From NCBI RefSeq assembly GCF_009725995.1, contig NZ_RCNS01000001.1, positions 476,283 to 540,282 on the forward strand: a DNA stretch of 64,000 nt, read 5' to 3'. The stretch is from Zobellia laminariae (GTDB lineage Bacteria > Bacteroidota > Bacteroidia > Flavobacteriales > Flavobacteriaceae). This document shows positions 34,533-44,370 of this stretch, one piece after another. The translations under genes were made by a program, and so were the position numbers. The notes beneath the pieces are model-generated. The model was not told where the DNA came from, searched no databases, and saw nothing but the letters and a program-made list of their open reading frames with translations. Positions within the stretch are counted from its first letter, which is position 1. Each line of letters starts with the position of its first letter.

Positions 34533-35903
34533 CTAATTGCAAACCTTGGTTAAAACAATAACTTCTTCTTTTCTTTTTATTTTCATGTCTTCTTCTCCGC
34601 ATTCAAGCACCTGCCATTCGCCAATGTAATTAGCTAAACTTCTACTCAGGCCACTAAATGTCAACATATTTTCTTCTATTGTCCAACTCCCCTCATCAAC
34701 CACTTCTCCGTTGGAACCATAAACAAGCATACGTTTTTCTGCAAATTCTACTAATAAGTCTTCAAAGAATTCTCCTTTTTCATCAGACATTCTCCAACTA
34801 CAAACACTTAATCTATTTTCAATAATTTCTGCGTCACATACTATTGGTTGATAATCACAATCTTTTTCCAAGATCATAAAATTGTCCGCTACAAACATTC
34901 TAATCTTTCCTTCTTTTATTTCATAGACCTTCCAAGTGTCATTAAACTCAACAGCATCTTCAAAATCTAATTTTAACACAACTCTATAATCTTCAATAGC
35001 CGTACTCCACTTACCTTCTGTATTATAGCCGTTTCTACCGTAAGAAGTAACTTTCCCGCCTTCCTCAAAAGAAAGCGCGTACATATCATAATACTCAGAT
35101 TGATCTGTGCTTTGCATTTGTACTTTCACAAGGTCCCATGGGCATTGCACTAAAACGCTATCTAATTCTTCTTTTGTAAAATCATCGTCATTATAGTCGT
35201 TATCATCATCCTCATCACAAGCATCCTTTGCCTGCCTTAAAATATCGGAAAGCTCAGAATTTGTGTTTGCAATTACCTCTGTACTATCTTTATATTTTAG
35301 GGTAATAGGAAAATCAAAACTTACAAGATCACTCTCTTCAAGACCTGCAAAGAATCTTCTCAACTCTACATCATGCTCTACTAATACAGATGCCGTTTGC
35401 TGAAAGTTAGGATTATAGGTAAACACGGTTGCAGGATATACGACATCAATACATTCTATATCTGCATCAATACCACCTTCAACACATTCTAAAGCTGTTT
35501 TTTGTAAATCTTCTTTAGTACTAATAGTAACCTCAGTATAATCTGCCATGGTAACTGTAACAGGAAAAACAATATCCATGGTACTCTCAAAACCTTCTAC
35601 ATCATCTAAAATCTCTTCTAAAACCTGCAAGCCGTCCATAGAATCTATGGTTAACTCTACGCCATTTGCCACAACTTTATATGGAAACTGAATATCAAAA
35701 CAACTTGCGCCATCTACAATATTATCATAAGAACCATCATTGGATACCGTTTCTTTCATTAGTTCCAAAGTAGTAGAATCAAAAGATAAAGTTTGCTCCT
35801 CATCTATTGTTTCTACAAACGGCTCTTCGTCCTGACACGAGGTCAAGGCCATTAGCAAGGCCAGTAGGAAAGCCACCAATGAAAATTTAAAACACTTCTT
35901 CAT
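34533..35903 (-). CDS. Large repeat-containing lipoprotein beside a FecIRA locus
   Basis: The signal ends in LMALTSC (Cys23). The mature part has at least four related segments of the form D-(I/V)-x-F-P-x-T-V: CFDIQFPYKVVANG (from residue 68), MDIVFPVTVTMAD, CIDVVYPATVFTYN and FDFPITLKYKDS, each followed by a helix such as TKEDLQKTALEC. An acidic Asp-rich linker (DEDDDNDYNDDDF) leads to two lipocalin-like segments with CPWDLVKV and CSWRMSDE. I know of no function. It is divergent from the ECF sigma gene by about 107 bases, so it may belong to the FecIRA-type regulon and act as the surface partner of the TonB receptor (inference). Confidence 0.8.
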   Translation of the reverse strand: MKKCFKFSLVAFLLALLMALTSCQDEEPFVETIDEEQTLSFDSTTLELMKETVSNDGSYDNIVDGASCFDIQFPYKVVANGVELTIDSMDGLQVLEEILDDVEGFESTMDIVFPVTVTMADYTEVTISTKEDLQKTALECVEGGIDADIECIDVVYPATVFTYNPNFQQTASVLVEHDVELRRFFAGLEESDLVSFDFPITLKYKDSTEVIANTNSELSDILRQAKDACDEDDDNDYNDDDFTKEELDSVLVQCPWDLVKVQMQSTDQSEYYDMYALSFEEGGKVTSYGRNGYNTEGKWSTAIEDYRVVLKLDFEDAVEFNDTWKVYEIKEGKIRMFVADNFMILEKDCDYQPIVCDAEIIENRLSVCSWRMSDEKGEFFEDLLVEFAEKRMLVYGSNGEVVDEGSWTIEENMLTFSGLSRSLANYIGEWQVLECGEEDMKIKRKEEVIVLTKVCN

Positions 35904-36010
35904 ACCGATTTGGAATTTATGGATACTTCAAACCTGAAACAACCAATAATTAAAATACCCTACTTGCCTAGATTCGATTTTTTCAAATACCTTTGAAAAA
36001 AATCACCTAA

Positions 36011-36523
36011 TTGGAAACCAAAAATACAGGCAATGTTTGCGAAGAGCAAGTCTTTGATACAATTTTCAAAGCTAATTCTAAAACGGTTTTCAACTATATA
36101 TATTATAAGTTTGGGAATGAGGAGAAAGCCCATGACGCTGTTCAAGAGGCTTTTGTGAAACTTTGGGAGAATTGTGCCAAGGTTTCACCTCTAAAAGCTA
36201 AATCATACGTATACACGGTTGCCAATAATTTGTACTTAAATGTGATAAAAGCAGAAAAAGTACGTTTAAAGTATGCGGACAAGACCCTGAAGGTCACCCA
36301 TGAGTCCCCAGATTATATAATGGAAGAGGAAGAGTTCAAACAAAAATTGAACCGAGCCCTAGATAGTTTACCTGAAACCCAGCGGACCACTTTTCTATTG
36401 AATCGTATAGATGGAAAAAAATATGCCGAGATAGCCGAAATGGAAGAGGTTAGTGTAAAAGCTATTGAAAAAAGAATGCACTTAGCCTTGAAATCGCTCA
36501 GGGAAAAGATTGAAGGAATTTAA
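36011..36523 (+). CDS. ECF-type RNA polymerase sigma factor (FecI-like)
   Basis: This 170-residue sigma-70-family protein has region 2 (FNYIYYKFGNEEKAHDAVQEAFVKLWE) in two overlapping pieces of the usual pattern, and region 4 (LPETQRTTFLLNRIDGKKYA, then VSVKAIEKRMHLAL). The frame starts with TTG at 36011, right after an in-frame TAA, and contains no ATG before region 2, so TTG is the only reasonable start. It is followed about 110 bases later by a FecR gene, the usual anti-sigma partner. Confidence 0.92.
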   Translation: METKNTGNVCEEQVFDTIFKANSKTVFNYIYYKFGNEEKAHDAVQEAFVKLWENCAKVSPLKAKSYVYTVANNLYLNVIKAEKVRLKYADKTLKVTHESPDYIMEEEEFKQKLNRALDSLPETQRTTFLLNRIDGKKYAEIAEMEEVSVKAIEKRMHLALKSLREKIEGI

Positions 36524-36632
36524 TAAGTATTAGCCGGATTAATTCGTTTTAATTAATCCACTTTAATATCTATTGTACAAAAAGTAGGGTATTTACGTAA
36601 TGAATTGTTACTAAGGCATAAAGGTAGAATTA

Positions 36633-37544
36633 ATGCAAGAAAATCACTTAGCAAAATGGCTGAATAACAACCTCACCGAGGCTGAGCTCGCAGAATTTAA
36701 AAAATCTGATGAGTATGCTTCCTATGAGCGTATTATTGCCGCTTCAGACCAGCTTAAAGCACCTGACTTTAATGCGGATGAAGCTCTTATGGCTATAAAG
36801 AACCAACGCACCTTGCAAGATACCAAGGTTGTGCAATTGCATCCTTTTAAGAAATTTATCCGAATTGCAGCGGCAGCAGCCGTAATTATATTCGGCTCTT
36901 ATTTTTACCTGAATAATTTAGACGAAAATATAGTTACTGAATACGCCGAAAATAAAGAAGTAATTCTTCCTGATAATTCAAAAGTACGCTTGAATGCTGA
37001 TTCTGAACTTTCTTATAGCGAACGAAAGTGGAGTAAAGAACGTAACGTAGAACTAAAAGGTGAAGCCTTCTTTAAAGTAGCCAAAGGCAAGCGTTTTACT
37101 GTTGCTACAGATGCCGGCAAAGTTGCCGTTCTGGGTACACAATTTAATGTAGAAAACAGAGAAGGATTTTTTGAAGTTACCTGTTTTGAAGGTTTGGTAA
37201 GCGTTACTTTTGACGGTACAGAAACTAAACTACCTGCTGGCACTTCTTTTATGGTTATAGACGGTAAAATTACAGAAGCACCGGCACCTCAAACTCAGCA
37301 ACCATCTTGGTTAAATAACGAAAGTACTTTTAAGAGTGTGCCTCTAAAATATGTTCTTGCTGAACTAGAAAGACAACACAATATTACTGTAGAAACGCAA
37401 GACATAGACACAGAACAATTATTTACAGGAACTTTTAGTAATACGGATAGGGATATTGCGTTAAAGAGCATAAGTGCCCCTTCGCAAATAAAGTTTAAAT
37501 TTGAGGGCAGCAAAGTGCTCTTCTATGGCGATAAAAATCCGTAA
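36633..37544 (+). CDS. FecR-family anti-sigma factor
   Basis: It has a cytoplasmic N-terminus (1-73), one membrane segment (about 75-93, FIRIAAAAAVIIFGSYFYL), then a periplasmic FecR domain with LPDNSKVRLNADSELSY, VELKGEAFFKVAKG and VLGTQFNVENREG. A C-terminal DUF4974-type region includes FKSVPLKYVLAELERQHNI. It would hold or activate the sigma factor upon a signal from the TonB receptor's STN domain. The receptor gene begins inside its last 20 bases. Confidence 0.94.
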   Translation: MQENHLAKWLNNNLTEAELAEFKKSDEYASYERIIAASDQLKAPDFNADEALMAIKNQRTLQDTKVVQLHPFKKFIRIAAAAAVIIFGSYFYLNNLDENIVTEYAENKEVILPDNSKVRLNADSELSYSERKWSKERNVELKGEAFFKVAKGKRFTVATDAGKVAVLGTQFNVENREGFFEVTCFEGLVSVTFDGTETKLPAGTSFMVIDGKITEAPAPQTQQPSWLNNESTFKSVPLKYVLAELERQHNITVETQDIDTEQLFTGTFSNTDRDIALKSISAPSQIKFKFEGSKVLFYGDKNP

Positions 37545-40044
37545 ACTTCTTTTTTTTATTGCTGGCTTTACGTGTTTTCTAACTTCACATGATGCCATGG
37601 CGCAAACTGGCGAAAAGATAGCTCTGTCTACTTTTTTGCAACAGCTTGAACAGGAATTTGACATCAAATTCTCATATGCAGATGATGAAATACAAGGCCT
37701 GGAAATTTACAGCCCACAGGAGACTTTATTATCAAATATCTTAGATGATATTGAGAACCAAACCCAAGTTGAGTTAGAAAAACTCAATGAGCGGTACTAT
37801 ACCCTTACCAAAAGTAATTTCGTATCTATTTGCGCAACGGTTCTAGATAACTTTAAGATGAACACGTTATATGGTGCTAGTGTAAAAATCTTGGGAACCA
37901 ACTTAGCTACTATTATTGATGAAAATGGCACATTTTCACTAAGTAATGTCCCTAGAAACTCCTCCATACAAATTAAACATTTAGGTTATAAAACCTTATT
38001 CATAAGTGCAGACGAGCTTATTAAAAAAGAGCCGTGTACAACCCTTTTACTTGCTCAGTTTTACCAGCAATTAGAAGAGGTAGTTGTTTACGAATTCTTG
38101 ACCAAAGGATTAATAAAACAATTAGACGGTAGTATTGAAATGAACAGTGAGGAATTTGGTATCCTTCCCGGTTTAATAGAGCCCGATGTACTACAGACCG
38201 TTCAGGCATTACCCGGTATAGAAAGTACGGATGAAACCGTGTCCAACATTAATATTCGCGGAGGAAGCAATGACCAGAACCTTATCTTATGGGATGGCAT
38301 AAAAATGTACCAATCTGGACACTTTTTTGGTTTAATTTCTGCTTTTAACCCTTACTTGACGGACAAGGTAACTTTGATAAAAAATGGTACGGGAAGTCAA
38401 TATGGCGATGGGGTTAGTGGCGTAATAGATATGCATACCAAAGATGATATTGCAGATACTTTTTTTGCCGGCGCAGGCTTCAATCTTATTGGTGGTGACG
38501 TTTATGGACATCTACCGGTTACTGATAAAATCGGCGTTCAATTTTCGGCTAGGCGCTCTCTTACCGACTTAATTGACACTCCTACCTACGATAAGTTCTT
38601 TACCCGTGTTTTTGACGATAGCCAAGTAGCTCAAGAAGGAAATTTCTATTTCTACGATTTTACAGGAAAGCTATTATATGATATCAATGAAAAACAAAAA
38701 TTTCGCTTCAGTTTTATCAATATCAACAACTTACTAGATTATACAGAGCGAGATATGGATGATGATAGCGAAATACAAAGTGCTTTAAACCAAACGAACC
38801 TATCTTTTGGCACCAGTCTAAAAAGCAACTGGACTAAAAAATTCACTACTTTTCTAAATCTGTACCACACCCAGTATAAATTAGATGCCCAGAATACTTC
38901 TGGTAATGCAGAACAAATTCTATTTCAGAATAATGAAGTTCAAGAAACAGCTCTAAAACTGAATACCAATTACATACCAAATGACAATTTTAACTGGCTT
39001 AACGGGTATCAATTTACGGATACCGGTATTGCCAATGAAACATCGGTAACACAACCTCCTTTTGAGAGCAATGCAAGGAACGTTATTAAAAGTCACGCTC
39101 TTTTCTCTGAGCTTACTTTTACGTCAACTAATAAAAAAGTTTATGCCAGAGGCGGTCTACGTTTAAATTATTTAGAAAACCCGGGTACGTTTAGAGAGTA
39201 TATTTTAGAGCCTAGATTGAGTTTCAACTACGCCTTTACAAGACATTTAAAAATTCAGGCATTGGGTGAATTTAAAAGTCAAGCTACCAATCAAGTAATT
39301 GATTTGGAACAAAATTTTTTGGGTATTGAAAAACGACGTTGGATAGTATCGGACGGTGAGAACTTGCCTATTACCAAGAGTAAACAAGGCTCAATAGGCA
39401 TTAACTATGACCATCAAAACTTTTATGTAGGCCTAGAAGCTTTTTATAAAGAAGTAGATGGTATTAGCACTTCTACCCAAGGCTTTCAGAATCAGAATCA
39501 GTTTAACGGTGAAATTGGAAAGTACGATGTAAAAGGTGTTGAATTTTTAATCAATAAAAAGACAGATGATTATAGTATTTGGGCCAGCTACACTTACAAC
39601 TTAAACAATTACAATTTCTCTGAAGTTGTGCCACCTAATTTCCCGAACAACTTAGATATAAGGCAGGCCGCTACGTTTGCAGGAACCTATACTTTGGAAA
39701 ATATTAAATTTGGAATTGGCCTTAACTATCGCGCAGGAAAACCTTATACGGAGCCTCAAACAGACGAGCCATTAAACACAACCTTTTTCCCAAATCGGAT
39801 TAACTACCAAGAGCCTAATAGTAGTCAATTACCGGAATATTTAAGAGCCGATGCTTCCGCAGTCTACAATTTCAACATTAACGAAAAATTGAAGGCGTCT
39901 GCAGGTATTTCTGTTTTGAATTTTACAAGTCGAAAAAATATTCTAAACAGTTATTATCGACTGAATGAAAGTAATGAGATAGAAAAAGTAGAAACTATTT
40001 CTTTAGGCCTCACTCCTAACTTAAGTTTCAGAGTTCGATTTTAA
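37525..40044 (+). CDS. TonB-dependent receptor with STN signalling domain (FecA-like)
   Basis: An 839-residue outer-membrane receptor. Order: signal peptide (1-27, ending AMAQ), STN domain (about 30-95, LSTFLQQLEQEFDIKFSYAD), a carboxypeptidase-like beta-sandwich (about 100-185, GASVKILGTNLATIIDENG), a plug (VQALPGIESTDETVSNINIRG, then GSQYGDGVSGVIDM) and a beta-barrel ending in FRVRF. STN domains signal to FecR, so uptake and gene control are linked. No SusD-like gene follows, which separates it from glycan-type pairs. ATG 37525 overlaps fecR by 20 bases and starts the signal peptide. The substrate is unknown; an iron chelate is only one option. Confidence 0.93.
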   Translation: MAIKIRKLLFFIAGFTCFLTSHDAMAQTGEKIALSTFLQQLEQEFDIKFSYADDEIQGLEIYSPQETLLSNILDDIENQTQVELEKLNERYYTLTKSNFVSICATVLDNFKMNTLYGASVKILGTNLATIIDENGTFSLSNVPRNSSIQIKHLGYKTLFISADELIKKEPCTTLLLAQFYQQLEEVVVYEFLTKGLIKQLDGSIEMNSEEFGILPGLIEPDVLQTVQALPGIESTDETVSNINIRGGSNDQNLILWDGIKMYQSGHFFGLISAFNPYLTDKVTLIKNGTGSQYGDGVSGVIDMHTKDDIADTFFAGAGFNLIGGDVYGHLPVTDKIGVQFSARRSLTDLIDTPTYDKFFTRVFDDSQVAQEGNFYFYDFTGKLLYDINEKQKFRFSFININNLLDYTERDMDDDSEIQSALNQTNLSFGTSLKSNWTKKFTTFLNLYHTQYKLDAQNTSGNAEQILFQNNEVQETALKLNTNYIPNDNFNWLNGYQFTDTGIANETSVTQPPFESNARNVIKSHALFSELTFTSTNKKVYARGGLRLNYLENPGTFREYILEPRLSFNYAFTRHLKIQALGEFKSQATNQVIDLEQNFLGIEKRRWIVSDGENLPITKSKQGSIGINYDHQNFYVGLEAFYKEVDGISTSTQGFQNQNQFNGEIGKYDVKGVEFLINKKTDDYSIWASYTYNLNNYNFSEVVPPNFPNNLDIRQAATFAGTYTLENIKFGIGLNYRAGKPYTEPQTDEPLNTTFFPNRINYQEPNSSQLPEYLRADASAVYNFNINEKLKASAGISVLNFTSRKNILNSYYRLNESNEIEKVETISLGLTPNLSFRVRF

Positions 40045-40129
40045 AGAGAATATGTTAGAACAGCCCCAGAAATTATAATTAATTTTATGCGGATTCATTA
40101 TTCTTTTTAATCTGACAAGCCCTTCAACC

Positions 40130-41119
40130 ATGCCCACAATAGGAGATATTAAAAAAGCCCGAAAACGTATTGACTCTTTCGTTCATGAAACTCCGATTCT
40201 TACATCCTCACTTTTAAATGAATGGCTAGGACATGAAATTTATTTTAAAGCTGAATGTCTACAAAAAATAGGGGCATTTAAGGCTAGAGGCGCTTGTAAC
40301 ACGTTGGCTTGGCTCATAGAAAATAATGAAAAACCTAAACACGTAATAGCCAATAGCTCCGGTAATCACTCGCAAGCGGTAGCATGGGCAGCAAGGCAAT
40401 TTAATATTCCGGCTACCATTTATATGCCAGTCTATGCCTCTAAGATAAAAATACAGGCTACCAAATCGTACGGAGCCCACGTTGAACTCTGCGAGAACCG
40501 AAATATTGCCGACGAGCTTGTTCTTGAAGCTTCCAAAGAAGAAGGAACCTATTGGATACCACCATTTAACCATCACCAAGTAATTGCAGGCCAAGGAACA
40601 GCTATCTGCGAGGCACTTGAGCAAGTAATGGACATAGATGCCGTTTTTGCACCCTGTGGTGGTGGTGGACTTTTATCAGGTACAGTTATCGCTACCAACG
40701 CCTTGTCACCCAAGACCAAGGTTTTTGGTGTTGAACCTTTAAATGCTAACGATGCCGCCGAATCATTACGCACAAATCAAATCCAGAGGTTAGCTTCAAC
40801 CCCTGATACTCTTGCAGATGGCGCTATGACCATGTCCATAGGTGACATTACTTTTGAGTACTTGAAAACGTTGGATGCCATGTATGAAGCCGAAGAATCA
40901 AAATTGATATACTGGACACAATGGCTAACCCATTTACTAAAATTACATGTTGAGCCTACCAGCGCCATGGCTATGGAAGGAGTTGTACAATGGCTTAAAA
41001 ATAGTACTAGTAAAAAACGTGTTATGGTAATTTTGTCTGGAGGAAACATAGACCATACAAACCAATTAAAGATTTGGAATCCGAACCATTTAGATTCTAG
41101 GCCCGGCTTAGACCTTTAG
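40130..41119 (+). CDS. Threonine/serine dehydratase-type PLP enzyme
   Basis: A fold-type II PLP enzyme of 329 residues: PLP Lys51 in IGAFKARGACN, the ANSSGNHSQAVAWAA loop, the phosphate-binding CGGGGLLSG, and a terminal ILSGGN. It deaminates Thr or Ser, or racemises Ser, and has no regulatory ACT domain, so a catabolic or racemase-type member is likely. The stop converges with that of the MtfA-like gene. Confidence 0.9.
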   Translation: MPTIGDIKKARKRIDSFVHETPILTSSLLNEWLGHEIYFKAECLQKIGAFKARGACNTLAWLIENNEKPKHVIANSSGNHSQAVAWAARQFNIPATIYMPVYASKIKIQATKSYGAHVELCENRNIADELVLEASKEEGTYWIPPFNHHQVIAGQGTAICEALEQVMDIDAVFAPCGGGGLLSGTVIATNALSPKTKVFGVEPLNANDAAESLRTNQIQRLASTPDTLADGAMTMSIGDITFEYLKTLDAMYEAEESKLIYWTQWLTHLLKLHVEPTSAMAMEGVVQWLKNSTSKKRVMVILSGGNIDHTNQLKIWNPNHLDSRPGLDL

Positions 41120-41128
41120 AAGGTTACA

Positions 41129-41959
41129 TTAAGATTCCACGGCTACTTCTCCTAGAAGCTCTTCAGGAAGCACCTGAAAATCAAAACTCAGCATCTTTTG
41201 AATAATAGCATATAGCTCTGGAAAATCTGCTAGAAATATTTCTGGAGTTTCGGCATAATTCTCTACCGCTACGGAAAAAAACTCCTGTAGATTGGTCATC
41301 CCGTATTCTCTAAAATAATTTGAATCCGATAGCTTTTGAGCATAACCTTCCCTTAGAAAAAGCTCTTTAATTTTCTTGAGCCCTACTCTAAACTTACGTG
41401 CTTCCCATGAGCCTTTTCTAATCATTTCAAAACTGAGGGCGTGTGCAAATTCGTGAAAAGCAAGATTTACGTTATCATCAGAAATCCGGAATCCTTCCCA
41501 AATAGTATCCGCAGAAAAAATAACGGTTTTAAAACGGGGGTTATACTCCCCTAAATGATGTCTTCGGCTAATTCGGGAATAATATTTTGAGGGATAAATG
41601 ACTATTCGCAATAAGGAACGAGTCATTGTATAATTCTTTAAACCCAATGTCATTAGTATAACAGAAGTACTCAAAAGCAATTTCAATTCTTCTTTCTGGT
41701 TTACTTCGCCATAAAAAATGAACTTCTTTTTACTTCTAAACCATACGATACGTTTATCGCATTTTTCTTTTAAAGACGCAGGTAACTTTGAGTAAACAGG
41801 GAAATTATCTGTAATTAGTTTTTTATCTCCAGCAGAAAGAGCCTTTAGTTTCACAAAAGGATTCAAAGAGTACAGCCCAAACGTATAATACACGATGTAC
41901 AACACCTGAAAGCCAAGGAATGCCAGTACTAAAATCTTGATGTTGTACTCTGTAAGCAT
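41129..41959 (-). CDS. MtfA-like zinc peptidase with N-terminal membrane segment
   Basis: This 276-residue protein has one N-terminal membrane segment (about residues 5-27), then a domain with the zinc motif FHEFAHALSFE (HExxH) and the downstream Glu in LQEFFSVAVENY, the MtfA/DUF980 pattern. It is anchored at the membrane. E. coli MtfA is soluble and cleaves or binds regulators such as Mlc; that role is not transferable here. ATG 41959 is chosen over a TTG at 42001. Confidence 0.86.
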   Translation of the reverse strand: MLTEYNIKILVLAFLGFQVLYIVYYTFGLYSLNPFVKLKALSAGDKKLITDNFPVYSKLPASLKEKCDKRIVWFRSKKKFIFYGEVNQKEELKLLLSTSVILMTLGLKNYTMTRSLLRIVIYPSKYYSRISRRHHLGEYNPRFKTVIFSADTIWEGFRISDDNVNLAFHEFAHALSFEMIRKGSWEARKFRVGLKKIKELFLREGYAQKLSDSNYFREYGMTNLQEFFSVAVENYAETPEIFLADFPELYAIIQKMLSFDFQVLPEELLGEVAVES

Positions 41960-42009
41960 ACTGCTTACAACTCCAAAAATAAATTTAAATTGTATAAGCA
42001 AGCCTGCGT

Positions 42010-43794
42010 TTACATACGTTCTGGAACGTCAATACCTAAAAGTTTAAAAGCCGATGCTACTACCTCGCTTACTTTCTGAGAAAGCTGCACACGTAGTACT
42101 TTTTTGTCGTTATCGGTTTCGCCTAAAATTGATACTTGTTGATAAAACGAATTAAATTCCTTTACCAAATCATAAGTATAGTTGGCAATCAGAGCTGGAC
42201 TATAGTTATCTGCCGCTAGTTGAATTAGTTCAGGATATAACTGTAACTGCTTTATAAGCTCTTTTTCTTTGGTATGCAATTCTCCAATAGCACTAATCTC
42301 TACATCTGCGCTAGTGTCAAAATCAGCCTTTCTTAAGATAGACTGGATACGTGCATAGGTATATTGAATAAACGGGCCAGTATTTCCTTGGAAATCCACA
42401 GATTCTTCAGGGTCAAAAAGAATACGTTTTTTAGGATCTACTTTTAGAATGTAATATTTAAGCGCTCCAAGACCAATCAACTTATAAAGTACATTTTTCT
42501 CGTCATCCGAGTAACCTTCCAACTTACCTAAATCTTCGGATATTTGAGCTGCTGTGCTCGTCATATCGTTCATTAAGTCATCTGCATCTACAACGGTTCC
42601 TTCTCTACTCTTCATTTTACCACTTGGCAAATCCACCATTCCATAACTTAAATGGTGTAAATTTTCCGACCAAGAGAAACCTAATTTTTTCAAAATCAAG
42701 AACAACACTTTAAAGTGATAATCCTGCTCATTACCCACGGTATATACCATACCACCAACATCTGGATAATCTTTTACCCTTTGAATAGCCGTACCAATAT
42801 CTTGGGTCATGTAAACCGCCGTACCATCTGACCGGAGTACTATTTTCTCGTCAAGACCTTCTTCCGTAAGATCAATCCAAACACTACCATCTTCTTTTTT
42901 ATAGAAAATACCTTTTTCAAGTCCGCCAGCAACTACATCCTTACCTAGCAAATAAGTATCGCTTTCATAGTAAAGCGTATCAAAATCTACTCCAAGGTTC
43001 TTATAGGTAACATCAAAACCTTTGTATACCCAACCGTTCATTTCTTTCCAAAGCGAAACTACTTCCTCATCACCAGCTTCCCATTTCTGAAGCATTTCTT
43101 GAGCTTCTAAAAGAATGGGAGCTTCTTTTTCGGCTACCTTTTTATCGGTTCCGTTAGCTACCATCTCAGCAATTTCAACTTTGTAAGCCTTGTCAAAAGC
43201 AACGTAATAGTTACCAACAAGCTTATCTCCTTTTAAACCTGTACTTTCTGGAGTTTCACCGTTACCAAAACGCTGCCACGCCAACATACTTTTACAAATA
43301 TGAATACCACGGTCGTTAATGATTTGGGTCTTATAAACTTTCTTTCCAGAAGCTTTCAAAATTTCGGCAACAGAATATCCTAAGAGGTTATTTCTTATAT
43401 GCCCTAAATGCAAAGGTTTATTGGTGTTTGGCGAAGAATATTCAACCATTACGGCATTGTTGTCCTCTTGAGGTACAAAACCATAAGTATCATTGTTTTT
43501 TATGTCATTAAAAAAATCAAGATAAAAAGCATCTCCAATAACAATGTTTAAAAAACCTTTAACCACATTAAAACCGGTAACCTCAGCTACTTCTTTTTCT
43601 AAATAAGCGCCTATTTGCTCACCTATCTGAACCGGGTTTCCTTTCACAAAACGAAGCATAGGGAATACCACAACAGTGACATCACCTTCAAAATCCTTCC
43701 TGGTCGGTTGAAATTCTACCGATGGTAGTTCTATTTTAAAAATAGCTTCAACAGCTTCCTTAACCTTGGCTTCTAAAATTGCTTGGATACCCAT
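42010..43794 (-). CDS. argS: Arginyl-tRNA synthetase
   Basis: Class I synthetase: N-terminal additional domain, the HIGH-like HLGHIRNNLLG, YVSSP-like VEYSSPNTNKPLHLG before it, and SGKMKSREGTVV in place of KMSKS, typical of many ArgS. The C-terminal DALR domain has the anticodon-binding helices and ends VPERM, the usual ArgS tail. It is 594 residues from ATG 43794; a TTG start at 43818 adds eight residues. Confidence 0.97.
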   Translation of the reverse strand: MGIQAILEAKVKEAVEAIFKIELPSVEFQPTRKDFEGDVTVVVFPMLRFVKGNPVQIGEQIGAYLEKEVAEVTGFNVVKGFLNIVIGDAFYLDFFNDIKNNDTYGFVPQEDNNAVMVEYSSPNTNKPLHLGHIRNNLLGYSVAEILKASGKKVYKTQIINDRGIHICKSMLAWQRFGNGETPESTGLKGDKLVGNYYVAFDKAYKVEIAEMVANGTDKKVAEKEAPILLEAQEMLQKWEAGDEEVVSLWKEMNGWVYKGFDVTYKNLGVDFDTLYYESDTYLLGKDVVAGGLEKGIFYKKEDGSVWIDLTEEGLDEKIVLRSDGTAVYMTQDIGTAIQRVKDYPDVGGMVYTVGNEQDYHFKVLFLILKKLGFSWSENLHHLSYGMVDLPSGKMKSREGTVVDADDLMNDMTSTAAQISEDLGKLEGYSDDEKNVLYKLIGLGALKYYILKVDPKKRILFDPEESVDFQGNTGPFIQYTYARIQSILRKADFDTSADVEISAIGELHTKEKELIKQLQLYPELIQLAADNYSPALIANYTYDLVKEFNSFYQQVSILGETDNDKKVLRVQLSQKVSEVVASAFKLLGIDVPERM

Positions 43795-43931
43795 AAAATC
43801 TTTCGTTTCAGGCTGCAAAACTAATCATTTTTTACGCTTTTACCGTAAGACGGGCTGTAATGGCTTCGCTTTTCTTTAACTTTATGAAAATGTAGCCCCT
43901 ACGGGCAATTAGTTTTGAAAAAAGACCTCAC

Positions 43932-44357
43932 ATGCTTTTAAACGTATCATACACAGACAAACAGGTTACTAAAAAGATAGACGAAGCCGTAGGTAAGCCC
44001 TTTAAGCTCAGAGAACGTTGGGATATGGGCGGCATTGGTTCGCCTAGATTGTTCATTACCGAAACCAGTGTTGAAATCAGAAATTTGCTGATTTTAGATA
44101 ATAACCGTGACCAGTGCAATATAGAGCTCAGGCCTAAAGGAATTATTGTTCGCTTTAGGTCATTATTGGAAACCTTTGCTTTGGTTATTCCATTTTACAA
44201 ACTCACTTTATATAAAGGCGATATTGGTATTTATTCCATATATCGTGATCATTATTTTATTAAAGTAAAGGCCGATACTAAAGCGATTCAGAAATTTTTT
44301 ATCAAAATTCAAAATTACAAGGCAGATAATGCGCCCACCTCAATCGAAGATTTATAA
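43932..44357 (+). CDS. Conserved hypothetical protein, unrecognised family
   Basis: This protein of 141 residues has no signal peptide. A mixed beta pattern with PRLFITETSVEIRNLLI and LRPKGIIVRF leads to one moderately hydrophobic strand (TFALVIPFYKLTLY), possibly membrane-associating. I have the impression it is common in flavobacteria but cannot name a family. It ends 13 bases before the DUF2867 SDR gene, likely one operon. Confidence 0.72.
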   Translation: MLLNVSYTDKQVTKKIDEAVGKPFKLRERWDMGGIGSPRLFITETSVEIRNLLILDNNRDQCNIELRPKGIIVRFRSLLETFALVIPFYKLTLYKGDIGIYSIYRDHYFIKVKADTKAIQKFFIKIQNYKADNAPTSIEDL

Positions 44358-44370
44358 CACGTAACAGAAC

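Noticed and set aside
37525..40044. TonB receptor as SusC of a polysaccharide utilisation locus
   Set aside because: It carries an STN domain and follows FecI/FecR genes, with no SusD or glycoside hydrolase nearby.
40259..40624. Minus-strand 121-codon frame within the dehydratase gene
   Set aside because: Antisense of the conserved PLP enzyme motifs; no start signal or homology.
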